Notes: generated by a model from the letters alone, not told the origin. A DNA stretch of 64,000 bases from Panax quinquefolius (GCA_020205615.1 CM035156.1:21231128-21295127), one strand, 5' to 3'; shown: positions 34,241 to 47,519, counted from the first letter of the stretch. Numbers and translations are program-made.

Positions 34241-35747
34241 AACTTGTTCTTTTAATCGACTTCAATTGACTTGCGGATATACCAGATTTAAGCTTCTTAT
34301 TTATTTCTTTGCCAACAAGACAGTGAAGTTTTATTGTTCTCCAAGAAATACTTTATAAATTTTGTAATTTTATCCCTTCTTAGGATAATACTACCACACA
34401 AAAATGCTACTCCACTTTTTAAGTTATTATTTTTATTGAAACATACTTTTACGTTCTAGGGATAATAATAGAATTGTCACAATCCAAAATTAAATGGCAT
34501 AATAGTCTTGCTGCCATACAAAAATTGTGACAATTAAAAAAGTTAGATGATTCATGCTATTACACTTTCACAAAAATATATATACTTCCCGATTTCAATT
34601 TATATGATTATTATTTATTTTTTTAAAATTTATTTCAAATATTTTTAGTTCAAAATTGACATTAATTTATGTCAATATAATGATGGGAATAATAAATTAC
34701 CTAGAAAGTACTACTATTTATAAAGTTTATTAGTTTAAAAGGTTAAAATTAATCATGTGAATTTTAAATTTAAATGTAATTCGGAATGATTGAGTATCAT
34801 TTTTTACCTGTTGGACTTAATTTATGACATTTTTATGAAAACATGGTTATCACGTCTTATCGTTTTTTTAAGTGTGGTGTGTGTGTAATTTGAGAAAGCC
34901 TTGGATGTTTTTTTAATCGAATTTGTGTTAAGTGTGTTAGTTTTACAAGTCGTTCTAAGCCTTGTTTTAGACTATGAGCGCGTGACTTGTTTTAGATTGG
35001 ATTTTGGTAAAAAGAAAAAACATTTTTTGAGGGGATAACTTGGAAAATCCGTTGTTCTCATCTTATTATCTTATTATTTGTCATTTTAATTTTGGACCCT
35101 AAATTTGTTTATCTCCAAAGCGATTTGTATTTTATAAGATCTTTATTATTATTTTTATTTGAAAATCGTTTTGGTAATAATACATGAAATAAAACATCAA
35201 AAAATGGATGGGGACCCCGTGGGCATCAAAGCCATCTCGATAGACCCGAGCACTCATAATCAGAATTTTTCACTATCACGGGGACCTTAAATCGATCCAT
35301 TCTCTCGGGACGAGACCCTCGAGGTCGTTTTAAGTCTCGGAATTACATGTATAATGATTTGAATGTTTATTATTACAATCAAAACTATGTCCATCGTGGG
35401 AACCAAGCCAAAATTCGATTTGTGGATTATTGACTCTGAGATTCCTAGGTTAACATCGATATATTAAAACACATAAAAAGAAATCTAAAAGTGGGCTCTT
35501 GCTACCCTACCTTTTAGATTGTCATATCGAAGCCGACATTCTGAGGGATTGTGTATTGACGAGATCTATAGGGAGGGACTTAGGATCTAAAATATAAATT
35601 CGTAGATTTAAGATGCTACAGATCCGTACGATGACACAATCGAGATTTAAATACAAATGAATATAAAAAATGTATCTCAAACACGTTATCAGACGATTCA
35701 ATTGTTAGAATCCCTAGCGCGAATAGTTAGGACCTCTTTCCCACTAG
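34241..35747. other. intergenic sequence left of element B
   Basis: AT-rich to about 35100. From about 35180 to 35740 it is less AT-rich and has a different texture (GGGGACCCCGTGGGC, CTCGGGACGAGACCCTCG, GACGAGATCTATAGGGAGG), suggesting old transposon sequence. No open frame or terminal structure was recognised. Confidence 0.4.
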
Positions 35748-38233
35748 TGTAAGACCCCAACTTATTATGAATAAAATTAAATTTTCTCTATTTATTATAT
35801 TGAAATAATAAGGAGTTAATTTGATATAATACTTTGGTTATGGGTGAAATGTGCAAATTTTACAAAATAAGCAAGTGGTTATTAAATATTCATTTTTGTC
35901 GGAGAATATTCGTTTGGTCATGGAATATTCTTGTTGTTGGGGAATATTCATACGACGGTGCAACCATTCGTGGGCCTCATAACAGAATAACTGTCGGATG
36001 AAGAAAATGACAAGTTTGAGTTTTTATAAATAACGACGTAGTTATTACCATTAACACTGTTGGAATACCCGGCGGTTAAAATACAGTAATACACGTGGTT
36101 GCACAAAGAAGCACACCAGTATTACGAGATCTTTGAATTATTGATTCTTACGTGAAAGGCACTACTCAATAATTATTATAGTAATTACTTTTCAATATTT
36201 TATTTTATTGATTCAATAATTGTTGCGTTGATATTTTATATTATTGTTGTTTCAATAATTGTCACTGTACAATATTTTCCATTATCAGATCAATAATTCA
36301 TATTATTTGAATAATATTATTAGATAGCATTATTGGCAATGTCTAGAAAGTTCTCGTCTAAGGAGAGGTTTGGTCACCTAATTGTGTGTCGATGGGAGAA
36401 ATCCTTATCTAAAGCCCCCACTTTCCCACAGGAGCGGCTGGTCATAATTGTGATTCTGTAATATTGTTTGTGAATAATTAATTATTAATTTATATGATAA
36501 GAAAATATTTATTTATGTGGATATAAATGATGGATTTATTTATTTTATGTGGTTATAATTGAAGGATTTAATGTTGAGGTGTTTTATCAAGATTTTTTTT
36601 TTGAATGGAGGTATTAAAAATCAAATCAAAGATTTTTACGATATATTACGTGAGTTATAATTTTTAATCCGACCGTTGGATCGTTAGTGATTTTTGGATA
36701 TGTTATACATATATAAGTTGAGTATATGTCCACAAATTTGAGCCGTTAAAAAGAACGAATGATTTGTTATAAATTTTAAGAGGTGATTGATTCGTAAATT
36801 AGGGTTATAATTGATTTTGGTGGAAAATTCTAGAATTGAGTGGGCCCCACTTGTGGTTGGTGAAGAAATATGCTGAATTTTATTTCAAATGTGGTGGATG
36901 GCAATAAGTAGCAGTAAAGCCATCGTGTGTAGCAAGTCAAGTCCGCTTTCTACGATCTAACATTTTCCTATAAATAGAGGGCTAAGTTAGCATTCAAAAT
37001 CACACCGTAAACATAGCTTTCTCTTTCTCTCTATATATCGATCGGCGTATTTTGTGAGTATTTAGATACTTTGAGAGTTCTTTGCTCAATCAAGTTTCAT
37101 TCAAAGATCATTTCCACCTTTCATTCAAATCATTGTTTTCTTTGAGGTAAGGATGTTATTTTCTTCTTAAATGATATTATTTTCTTCAATATCATTATCT
37201 CAAATATTGGTTTGAACTTTTTAATCAAATTTGGAACTTTTGTGTCGGGGTTACTATTCAAGTATACGGCACTATTCACGTATATAGCACTATTCATAAA
37301 TACGGCACTATTCACCGAAAAATAAAATTTTCTCTTTTTCGTCCCAGATGTCTTTTATGGTTATTATCCTTGATTGTATCCATGTTTTGATCTTTATTCT
37401 ACTTCACACTTGGTTATTATGGAGTATTATTGAATTTGGATAAACTGAAATACGAATCCCTAATATTTGTCCTTCTGTCTTACTGGATTCATTCTCTAAA
37501 ATATTTATCATCATCCTCAGTCCTTAATGGTGATACTTGATGAATATCTTTGGCCTGTAGTGCAAAGATGAATGATTACCTGATGAATATCTTTGGCCAG
37601 TAGTGCAAAGATGAACAGGTATTGAGATGAACATGACCAACTGGTGATACAAATGAATATCTTTGGACCATAGTGCAAAGATGTATATTGATTGATGTTA
37701 CAGAGATAAAATATTGATGATGGACTTTTAAATTCATAGATGATAGTAGATTTCATTCTCTACTTAACTCTTCTAATGAATTGTTGTTTTCGCTGCAGTT
37801 GTTGATCTAAAACTTGTTGTCGATTATATTATATCAGATTTTTCCCTGTTGAAGACTAAGGATAATTTATTGTATATTATCTTAGTCATAATATTCTTTA
37901 CTGGGCTAGTTGAGCTCACCCTTTTCCTTTTTGTTCCATTTTTCTTTTCAGGAAGCGAAAACATAGCAGGAACCAGTCGGGGTATAGAGTGATGGTCTTA
38001 GATAGTTGTTTTAGCAGTCCTCACTATTTTTGTAAAATAGTACATCAATAATTGTAATGCGGACTTTATTTGGGTGTTGATATTGTCTAGAAGACAATAT
38101 TTGTATTTAAACTCATAGTATGTGTTGTCGTATTTTGCACGACAATTGTATTAATAAAGTTGTAGTTATTTTTCTATACCATGTATTTGGTGATTCAGAA
38201 TGGGTGATGTATACCTATTTTGGAGGCGTCACA
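35748..38233 (+). repeat. 5' LTR of element B
   Basis: 2,486 bp, TGTAAGACCCC...GGCGTCACA. TATA box at 36969-36976. A short minisatellite (37255-37320) repeats CGGCACTATTCAC-like units. A second set of subrepeats (37540-37690) contains GAATATCTTTGGCC and TAGTGCAAAGATGAA. It is closest to solo LTR E and related to the A/D/F/G family. Confidence 0.88.
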
Positions 38234-38235
38234 GT

Positions 38236-38247
38236 TGGTATCACAGC
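38236..38247 (+). other. primer binding site of element B
   Basis: TGGTATCACAGC, two bases after the LTR, initiator-Met tRNA type. Confidence 0.85.
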
Positions 38248-38440
38248 TTAGGGATATGGTCTCTGGTGGAGATCGGGGAATAGAACTAGGAGGGGAGAGA
38301 CGAGTAAATCTTTCGCTAGTGTGTCCTACCTAAGCTTATTTGTTGGTTGGTCATAATATATGGATATTATGTGATATGTTAATTTGTTTAATTAACCCCT
38401 GTTTTATGGCAGTTTTTAAGAATGGCAAATTGAGAACGTT

Positions 38441-39218
38441 AATGTAATATCTGAGATTTAAACTTTTAAATGAGTATAATATACCATATTTTCGACGGAC
38501 ATATACCCTCGGAATTATCTTATTCCGACTGAAAATTCAAATAATCTAATATTTATTAAAAATGCCTCATTATTAACGCCGACGGAAATTGGGTCGAAGA
38601 TAACATATGTCCGACGGGCATGTTCCGTCGAAGGTGACTTATCTCCGACTGAAAATTAGAATATTTCGGTATTTATAAAAAAATGGTTATTTATTAAATC
38701 CGAGGGAAGTTCCATTGGAAATATCTTATTTCGTCGAAATTAACTGTTTTTTTAATACAAATTTTAAAAGTTCAGTTTCCAGGTGTTTTAAACCCATTAA
38801 TGTACCTGTAACTTGTCACAACCCAATACACAGTAATATAAACCTGTATCTCACATTCAAATATGCAACGTAGCACTAAAACGTAATCTTTAACTCATTA
38901 TCATTCACATTCACATTCAAATATCCACCAAAACGTATAATAAGCTAACCAATTACAAATATAAGCTAATGTTAATCCATAAATAATAAACAATATAATT
39001 TACAATACTTATACAGACGCAATTAGACACTACAATATATACAAATGTTCTATAATAACATGAATACAAATGAACTATAAACTAGTAAAAGTATCATCAT
39101 CGGTAAGTGAGGTGAACGACGCTTTCACTTTCCTCGTGTATGGAAATCAATATCGTCATTGCATCGTCATTATCGCCAAATCATGTTGATATAATCAAAA
39201 TATAAATCATTAATTAAA

Positions 39219-39261
<43 letters not shown>

Positions 39262-39890
39262 ATTAACAAGCTAGCCTTAATTAAAAAAAATATAAACAAT
39301 AAAAATACCTAAGTAGGTGGGGCGGACGAAAAGCCTCCTCCAAGAGGGTAATCACCATCCGGAGCATCTCGGCACTCCAAGCGTCGAACTACTCCCGTGG
39401 TAATCCCGTACTCTCTGTAGAGGCCCCTGCTATAATAGCTTGAGCAATCTGCTCCCGTGGTAATCCTATACGCTCCAAGCGTCGAACTGCTCCCGTGGTA
39501 AGTGTTGAACTTTTATTGTCTTTTAAACGGTAAGAGTAAGATATAAATCAAAATCATTAAAAACTGTCTCTTAATGAAAAATTGAAATACATGGAGCCTT
39601 TATAAATATTGCACTCTATCTTTTACAAATTTTAAGATCATTATTGATTTTAAAAAAGTCAATTTATGATATTTTTAAATTTAAAAGTCATTTAGATGTT
39701 TTGTACTTTTTAGTTATCAAACAATTTTTAAGTTTAGATGTTATTTTATTCGGATGATCTAATTTATTAAGATATACTAATCATTCAGAACTTAATTACT
39801 CAATTTTATTAAAGACTACCTAAGTAATTAAAGGACTAATAAAAAATAAAATTATTGCACAATAATAAGTTAATATTAAAATTTGTAAGA
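38441..39890. mobile_element. CACTA-type fragment inserted between gag and protease of B
   Basis: Left portion (38490-38760) is rich in CCGACGG/CCGTCGG-type words, the subterminal repeat style of CACTA elements. On the minus strand, 39510-39310 encodes a peptide ending RRLECRDAPDGDYPLGGG..SSAPPT then stop, resembling the tail of plant CACTA-encoded proteins. This tail sequence is partly duplicated with a period near 105 bp. Neither terminal CACTA repeats nor a 3-bp duplication could be placed, so boundaries are approximate. Confidence 0.55.
39222..39257. repeat. (TA)n microsatellite
   Basis: About 18 TA units inside the CACTA-like fragment. Confidence 0.95.
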
Positions 39891-39996
39891 CCCTAAAGAT
39901 AGTTTTAGTTCTATTCAAAGCTGGGTAGTTCAAGGGAGAGCGGTTGTCATGACTTCCCAACAAGTGAGGAACCCAAATGAAGTTATCACGGGTTAG

Positions 39997-40326
39997 TTAA
40001 TCATAAATTTTTGTGAAGTCTATACCTTATTAGATACCGGTTCTACCCATTCTTTTATCTCCCCTGCTTGTGCTCAACGTTTAAACTTGGCTCCGGAGAA
40101 ATTAGACTTTGACTTATCTGTGGAGACTCCGTTAGGAGAAACTTTTATCACATCCACTGTTTATAAATCTTGTTTGATCCAAGTGGGCACAATCACATTA
40201 CCTGTTGATCTTATCTCTTTAAAGATACTTGTATTTGACGTGGTTTTAGGAATTGATTGTTTAACTACTCATCATGCCAAAATTGATTATTTTCGTAAGG
40301 TTGTTAGTTTTTATATTCCTAACTAA
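39997..40326 (+). pseudogene. aspartic protease domain of element B
   Basis: A clean stretch of 109 codons opening after a TAG at 39994-39996. The active site LLDTGSTHSFIS is intact (DTG at 40033-40041), and FDVVLGIDCLTTHHAKIDY is the conserved flap/hydrophobic region. In a working element this cuts the Gag-Pol polyprotein. Here it is cut off from gag by a stop and by the upstream insert, and its frame ends at 40326 before reverse transcriptase. Confidence 0.85.
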
Positions 40327-40401
40327 CCTGTTATGCGAATTTAAGAAACCAAACCATTGAAGTCAAACACTTTCATATCAAGCCATTAAGCCATTCATTT
40401 A

Positions 40402-41040
40402 TTGAAAAACGGATGTCAAGCTTTCTTAGCCCATTTCATGGATTTAAACAAAAATACCTCAGATTTGAATGATATTTCTGTTGTTAGTAAATCTCTTGAC
40501 GTATTTCCTGAAGAATTTCTTGGCCTACCCCCAGAGTGTGATATTGAATTTTTTATCGACTTTGAACCGGTACAAAGCTTATTTCTAAAATCTCATATCG
40601 AATGGCTCCTATTGAACTTCAGGAGTTAAAAACCCAAGTACAAGAGTTGGTACCCGTGCCTCTATTTGGTGACTTCCTTTGTGGAATGCACCAAAGCTAG
40701 ACTCTCCGTAGGGGACTCTATATTTGTGTGGTGCTAAAACGATAGGTGCCATTGTGACGTGCTATCCAAGATTGGGATATGAGTTACAGTTGAGAACAAC
40801 TTAAGTCAGTAATCGAAATATCTAGCTTTCTAGGCTTAGCTGGTTACTATCGGAGATTCGTGGAAGGATTTTCTCAAATCGCTACTCCATTAGCTTAGCT
40901 GACTTAGAAAGATACAAAATTTGTATAGAGCGAGGAATGCGAGAAGATTTTCCAAGAGCTCAAGAGACAACTTATTTCAGCACATGTTCTAACCATACCA
41001 TCCTGGAAAAGCGAACGTGGTAGCTGATGCGTTGAGTAGA
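40402..41040 (+). pseudogene. reverse transcriptase/RNase H remnants of element B
   Basis: 40402-40629 encodes the N-terminal reverse transcriptase linker (SLDVFPEEFLGLPPECDIEF). After about 40640 the palm domain with its active site is missing. 40800-40990 corresponds to the thumb/connection (FLGLAGYYRRFVEGFSQIA) with in-frame stops, and 41000-41040 to the end of RNase H (a region around KANVVADALSRRSY). A large internal deletion is evident. Confidence 0.75.
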
Positions 41041-41089
41041 AGATCGTACACGAGTACGAGTGCGATATTGTTGAACACAAAGACCTATT

Positions 41090-42013
41090 TTGTATAATTT
41101 ACAAACGATAAATATAGAGTTAAAGACTCTAAGGACCCACGTTATGATGTTAAATATACGAGTAGAATCGACTTTAATTGATAAAGTTAAAGCTGCTCAA
41201 GCCACAGACCCAGAGATGATACGTATGAAGACGAAAGTGCAAGAAGGTGCTATTCCGAAGGCAAGAATTGATGAAGAAGGAATACTTAGAGTCAACTCCA
41301 AACTTTGCGTTCCTAACGATTCTGACTTAAAGCATAGAATCATGATGGAGGCACACAACACACCATTTGCAATCTATCCTGAAAGTACTAAAATGTATCA
41401 TGATCTTCGACATACATTTTGGTGGAGCAATATGAAGAGAGAGATCGCAGAGTTTATCTCGATGTGTTTAACTTGTCAACGTGTAAAGACGGAGCATCAA
41501 GTGCCAAAGGGTCCATTGCAACCACTTGAGATTTCGAAATGGAAGTGGGAACACATTACTATGGATTTCGTTACAGGTCTTCCCAAGGTTTCTCAAGGTA
41601 TAGATGCGATTTGGGTTATTGTTAATAGATTAACCAAGTCGGCTCATTTCTTGTCTATATGTGAGACTTATTCCCATGAACGTCTTGCTAGTATGTACGT
41701 AAATGAGATTGTGAGATTACATGACATGCCAGTATCCATAGTTTCGGATCGTGACCTAAGATTCACTTCACGATTTTGGGTTAGTTTACAGAAAGCTATG
41801 GGCACGGATTTATGATTCAGTTCGGCATACCATCCTCAAATGAATGGGAAATCAGAAAGGACTATTCAAACCCTTGAAGATCTATTAAGACTCTGTGTCC
41901 TAGATTTTAAAGGAAGTTGGGACAAGTACTTACCACTAGTGGAATTCTCTTACAACAACAGTTATCAAGCAAGTATAGGCATAGCTCCATTTGAGGCGTT
42001 ATATGGACGAAAG
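41090..42013 (+). pseudogene. integrase of element B, interrupted by the LTR of G
   Basis: An open stretch of 241 codons holds the zinc-binding region (H..H..MCLTCQRVK) and the core with the first catalytic Asp in MDFVTGLP and the second in VSDRDLRFTS. After a TGA at 41813-41815, probably CGA in relatives (GTDLRFSS), the frame continues with [20 protein letters not shown], where the catalytic Glu region lies, to YGRK. There the LTR of G begins at 42014. In a functional element it inserts cDNA into DNA. Here it is broken by one nonsense codon and one insertion. Confidence 0.85.
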
Positions 42014-42432
42014 TGTGAGACCCCAAATTTTACGAATAAAGATTTAATTTTCTCAAAATATTTTTTTTTGAATATTATGGTGTGAATTTGAGATAAAGTT
42101 ATAGTTGTGGGTAGTATTTATAAATTTTGCAAAGTATGCAAGTTTGTTATATTATATTCGATTGGTCGGGGAATATTCTTTATGTCGGGAATATTAAATG
42201 CGATGGCACAATCATTAGTGGACCCATTAACGGAATTATTGTTTGATTGAGAAAACGACAAAAGTATTTTATTGAAAATAATCTGGCGGAAGTTTTACCG
42301 TTGATCTTGTTGAACTACTCGGTAGTAAAAAGTACAATAATACGCGTGGTTGCATAGTAGACACTGCGGTATTGATTATTGATGCTTACGTGAGAAATCA
42401 CTCGCTTATACTCAATTATTGCTATAGTAATT
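42014..42432 (+). repeat. left part of the 5' LTR of element G
   Basis: Starts TGTGAGACCCC directly after GAAAG (42009-42013), the expected 5-bp target site, in the integrase of B. It ends at the CACTA insertion (..ATAGTAATT) and resumes at 60420. The two halves read continuously when compared with the LTRs of F and A. Confidence 0.88.
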
Positions 42433-42859
42433 CACTATCTGAAAATCAGTAATGACCAAAAAAACATCAATGACCGCACTTTTTGTCATGCAGAAAGTAT
42501 TCCTAGCGCGATCGCCATTAGCGACCGCTTGAATTTGGTCGCTAGAGTATGTTAGCGATCGAACCCTCCGCTATTCTATCGCAAGTTCAATTTACCTCCA
42601 AAAATTTGGCACGAAATATTGGCGCCTTTAGTTATTTGTGACCACTCACTATCGGCCGACCGCATGCGGTCACGATATTTCCACATCATTTAAAATTAGC
42701 GATCAGCGTGCGGTCAGCAGAGAATGCTGGCCACGATCTATTCCAATTAACTGTTCAGTTCCATTCGTCCTCTCGATCGGTAGAAGAAAAAAAGAGGAGA
42801 AAAGAATAGGGAGAAGGGGAGAGAGAAGACGGAAAGAGGGAAAAAGTCGTCAGCCACCT

Positions 42860-42975
42860 TCACCACCACCACACCCATGTGCCACCGCCATCACCATCAC
42901 CACCACCACCACCACAATCAAATCGCCACCCACCATCACCACCACCACAACCGCCACGACACCACCACCTTTACT
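42860..42975 (+). repeat. CAC/ACC trinucleotide-rich stretch
   Basis: Repeated CAC/CCA/ATC triplets in the left arm of the CACTA element, after an A/G-rich run (42780-42850). The translated Pro/His/Thr-rich frames look like low-complexity artefacts. Confidence 0.8.
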
Positions 42976-43786
42976 GCAAGACAGTAACAAAATCATATGC
43001 TTTTGATTCTGTTGTGAAGTATTTGATATCTGATAAACTATGTGATAGCTTAACTATTTTGGGTACCTAGACTAAATTTGTTCAGTATTAGTTTTACTAT
43101 TTGTGAGACCCCATATTTTATCAATAAAGATTTAAATTTTGTCGAAATAATTTTTAATATTATGGTGTGAATTTGAGATAATATTATAGTTGTGGGTAGT
43201 ATTTATAAATTTTGCAAAGTATGCAAGTTGTTATAAAATATTCGTTTGGTTAGGAATATTCTTTTTGTTAGGAATATTCGTACAACGACTCAATCAATGG
43301 TGGACCCCACAATGTAATTATTGTCGATTGAGAAAACGACAAAATATTTTATAAAAATAACAATGGAGGTGTTACTGTTAAAAGCTGTTGAACTACAGTT
43401 AGTAAAAGTACGATGTCTGGCATGGTTGCATAGTAGCACACGATATTGATTATTGATGCTTACACGTGAGAAGTCACTTTCGGTATGCTCAATTATTCTT
43501 CTACAGTAATTCTTTGCATCATATCTCTTATATTATTGATTCATTATTGTCACAATATCATCACGTATAATATGTTATAGTATTAAATCAATAATTGAGA
43601 CGACAAGTTATAAATGATTAATAATTGTTGAAAGATTAAATATGTGTTGATTAAAAATAAAATGATTTGTGGAAATATTTATTCAATCCTTGATATATAT
43701 AAAGAGTCTGTTATGAGACATTTGTGGTAAGTTTGATTATTTTATGGGGGGAACATATGTCATCATTTAAGAGTCTTTTCGTCAAT

Positions 43787-43871
43787 AGTAATTACCTTCG
43801 TCAATAGTAATTACCTTTGTCAATAGTAATTACCTTTGTGAATAGTAATTACCTTCGTCAATAGTAATTAC
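43787..43871 (+). repeat. 19-bp minisatellite in LTR F
   Basis: Five units of the form CGTCAATAGTAATTACCTT, with G/A/T variants. The same array occurs inverted in both LTRs of D (46880-47060; 56815-56990). Confidence 0.9.
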
Positions 43872-44030
43872 CATTACAGGCGTCGAACCACTTGTCGTTT
43901 CACATTACAGGCGTCGAACCACTTGTCGTTTCACATTACAGGCGTCGAACCACTTGTCGTTTCACATTACAGGCGTCAAACCACTTTTCTTTTCACATCA
44001 CCAGTCGTCAAGCCACTTGCCTTTTCACAC
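43872..44030 (+). repeat. 31-bp tandem repeat in LTR F
   Basis: About five units of CATTACAGGCGTCGAACCAC followed by TTGTCGTTTCA. The last copies have diverged. Inverted counterparts lie at about 46750-46880 and 56690-56810 in D. Confidence 0.9.
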
Positions 44031-45187
44031 GGCGGTCTTTAGCTAGAAATCTTCTATAAATAGAGGCCTAGTGCTTCATTATTTTTTACTGAATTAATCA
44101 AACTCTAGAGAGAGAAACTATAGAGAGAAAGAAGAAAAGTATTCTCTTCACTTCACCTTGCGCCAATATTCAGTTCTTCTAAGGTAGGGAATATTATTTG
44201 TTGTGCAAGTAAAGGGGTGTTATTCTTTCTTATTCATGAAGAGAACTGTTGTTATTCCATTGCTTATTATTCTGTTGGAATAACCTGTAAAAGTGGTATA
44301 CCCTATACATAACCTGTATACGCGGCATACCCTATACTTGGTGAAATCCTTATATTATTCCATTCTTATTTATTCATTGGAATAACTTTGTATCACGCTG
44401 AATCCCCTATACTTGGTGATCTCCTTACATTATTCCATTCTTTATTATTACATTGGAATATCACATGCGTGTGTTTTACACACACTGGTTCCATTGTTTA
44501 TTATTCCGCATTTATTATTACATTTGGAATATCACATGCGTGTGTTTTACACCCACCTTGTTTCATTGTTTATTATTCACATTTATTATTACATTGGATC
44601 ATCCCGCTTTGTGAATTTCACGACTGGTTCCGATTATTATTATTACATTGGAATAACTTTTATACATCTTGCAATCTGCATGCGTGGTGATTTCTTTTGT
44701 TATTCCATTCTTTATTATACCCAGTTGGTTAAATCTTTGACTTATACTCCATGAAATTAGTGGAATATCCTTGATATTTGCGCTTCATCCGATATCTTTT
44801 CATGGAAATATTCTTACGATCATTCTTGAATTTTACTCTACAAAACAAGTATCATTTTGACAATTTGGGCGTTAATAATTCCCTGGATAAAATAATTCTT
44901 GAACTTGTTTTATTGAATTATTATGTCATTGTCATCATCCTCATGTTATATTATGTTATCTTCTGACTTACGTGTATAGATGAACTTAGTATGATTATGA
45001 CCATGGATTATTCGGTATATATCATGGCTTGTTATAAATGATGTGATAAAAGTCCTCGATGGCACGTAATGCACGTTGATGGATAGTTTTTGGTATGATT
45101 ATGACCGGGGTGATTCGGTATAGTCATGACCATTGATAATTTGATGAATATCCTTGGCCGTAGTGCAGGGGTGATTCGATGATGTGG

Positions 45188-47503
45188 TGTGACGCCCCCA
45201 AAATTAGGTATACATCACCCATCTTGGGTCGCCACTTACATGGTACAGAATTTAAATACAACTTACTAACATAACTGCCGTGTATACAATACGACATAAA
45301 CCGTGAGTTTAAATACAAATATCGTCTACTAGATATTATACAAACTCAAAAAAGGAGTCCTCATTACAATTATTATCACACTATTTCACGAATAGTGAGG
45401 ACTACTAATCTTATCTTCAGGACCATCACTCGCTTCCCCAGACTACGTACATTTATATTCTCATTTCAAGAGAAAAAGTGAAAGAAAGGGTGAGCTCAAC
45501 TAGCCCAAGAAGAAATATTATGACTAAGATAATGCGAATAAATTATCAATAGTCTTCAACAATGTTAAACCGATAAAATACAATGACAAATGAGCTTTAA
45601 TCTGCAGTGAATATCTGATCCATTAAAAGAGTCAAGTAGAAAATAAAGTCTACTATCTTTTAGGTTTTAAAAGGTTTTTCATCATCATGTATATATGAGA
45701 CTCGACTTTAATAAATATTCCACACCATCGAATCACCCCGCACTACTTGGCCAGGATATTCTTTAGTATCACGACCACAATTATTCATGCACTACGGGCC
45801 AAGAATATTTGTGTATTCATTAATGGTCATGATCATGCCAACAATCGTCCATCAATGCACTACTACCATCGAGGATTTTTACCACATCATTTGTAACATT
45901 ACGGTCATGATTACACCGAATAGTCTCTCGGTCATAATCATACCAAGTCCATCTATGCACTACAAAAGCCACGTATGACTTTCAACATAATATAAACATG
46001 AGGATGATGACAATGATATAAGAATTCAATAAAACAAGTTCAAGAATTATTTTATCCGGAAATTATTAACGTCCAAATTATCAACATGAATCTGCTTTTG
46101 TAGAGTAAAATTCAAGAATGATCGTAAGAATATTTCCATGAAAAGATCTTTGGATGAAACGCAAATATCAAGGATATTCCACTAATTTCATGGAGTATAG
46201 AAGTCAAAGTTTTAACCAACCGGGTATAATAAAGAATAGAATAACAAAAGAAATCACCATGCGTGCGATAGACCGCATTGCAGCGAAAGTTATTCCAATG
46301 AATAATAAATAACGGAACCCGTGTCCCAAAGAAACGCATGCATGTGATGTTCCAACAGAATAATAAAGAATGGAACCAGTCCCAAAAACACACGCATGTG
46401 ATGTTCCAATGTAATAATAATAAAGATTTTAACCAGTCCTGTAAAACACACGATGTGATGTTCCAATGTAATAATAGAAGAATGTCACCAAGTATAGGGT
46501 AAACCAGCAGATACAAAGTTATTCCAACACAATAATAAGCAATGGAATAACAACAGTTTCTTCATGAATAAGAAAGAATAACACCCCTTACATTTGGTAG
46601 AGAGATTGAATCTTTACGTGACAGGTAAGTAACAAAATACTCTTCTTCTTTCTCTTTTATTCTCTCTATACTTTCTCTCTATATAGCTTGAATGAATTCG
46701 TGAAAATAATGAAGCCCTAGGCCTCTATTTATAGAAGATTTCTAGCTTAAGACCGCCGTGTGAAAAGGCAAGTGGCTTGACGACTAATGATGTGAAAAGA
46801 AAAGTGGTTTGACGCCAGAATGTGAAACGACAAGTGGTTCGGCGCTGTAATGTGAAACGACAAGTGGTTCGACGTCTGGTAAAGGTATTTACAATTAACG
46901 AAGGTAAATACTATCGACGAAGGTAAATACTATTCACAAGGGTAATTACTATCGATTAAGGTAATTACTTATTATCGACGAAAGGTAAATACTATTCACA
47001 AGGGTAATTACTATTGGACGAAGGTAATTACTATTGTGAAGGTAAATACTATTGACGAAGAGACTCTTAGATGATGACATATGAGCCCCCATAAAATAAT
47101 CAAACTTACCACAAATCATTTTTTTCATCAACACATATTTAATCTTTCAACAATTATTAATCATTTATAACTTGTCGTCTCAATTATTGATTTAATACTA
47201 TAACATATTATACGATGATACCGTGACAATAATTGAATCAATAATATAAGAGATATGATGCAAAGAATTATCAGTAGCAATAATTGAAAGCATAGTTGAG
47301 TGACTTTTCACGTAAGCATCAATAATCAATACTGCAGTCTACTACGCAACCACGCCAGACATCGCACTTTTACCACCATAGGGTAGTTCAACAGTTTTAA
47401 CGGTAACCCCACAACTATAACATTATATCAAATTTATTCCATAATATTCAAAAATTATATTTATAGAAAAATTCATCTTTATTTATAAAAGTTGGGTCTT
47501 ACA
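45188..47503 (-). repeat. 3' LTR of element D
   Basis: 2,316 bp; plus-strand view TGTGACGCCCCC...GGGTCTTACA. Compared with the 5' LTR it lacks about 170 bp near 47410, where ACC-flanked sequence joins directly to CACAACTATAAC. Confidence 0.88.
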
Positions 47504-47517
47504 ACCTCCCTTCTTAT
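47504..47517 (-). other. polypurine tract of element D
   Basis: On the minus strand ATAAGAAGGGAGGT immediately before the 3' LTR, preceded by TTCTAATTTCGGGG as in element A. Confidence 0.8.
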
Positions 47518-47519
47518 GA

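Larger units (their letters stand above)
35748..42013 (+). mobile_element. Ty3/gypsy element B, 5' part (interrupted by element G)
   Basis: Order: 5' LTR (35748-38233), primer binding site, leader, start of gag (38422), an inserted CACTA-like fragment, protease, shortened reverse transcriptase/RNase H remnants, and integrase broken at 42013 by the LTR of G. The rest of B (integrase end and 3' LTR) should lie beyond the right edge of the window, after G. Large internal deletions and stops make it inactive. Confidence 0.85.
43102..45187 (+). repeat. truncated plus-strand LTR F inside the CACTA element
   Basis: Starts TGTGAGACCCC after CTATT (43097-43101) and runs collinearly with the family LTR as far as ..GATTCGATGATGTGG, then stops where minus-strand LTR sequence begins. 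About 0.6 kb of the normal LTR end is missing. TATA box at 44055-44062. Confidence 0.85.

Noticed and set aside
39880..39900. Possible LTR start (TGTAAGACCCTAAAG) before the protease of B
   Set aside because: Following sequence is gag-pol junction, not LTR, and no other LTR features follow.
42638..43070. Open frames rich in Pro, His and Thr
   Set aside because: Low-complexity translation of CAC/ACC triplets in the CACTA left arm; two frames are equally open.
43787..44030. CRISPR-like array of short repeats
   Set aside because: Repeats are contiguous without unique spacers, inside a plant LTR; they are minisatellites.
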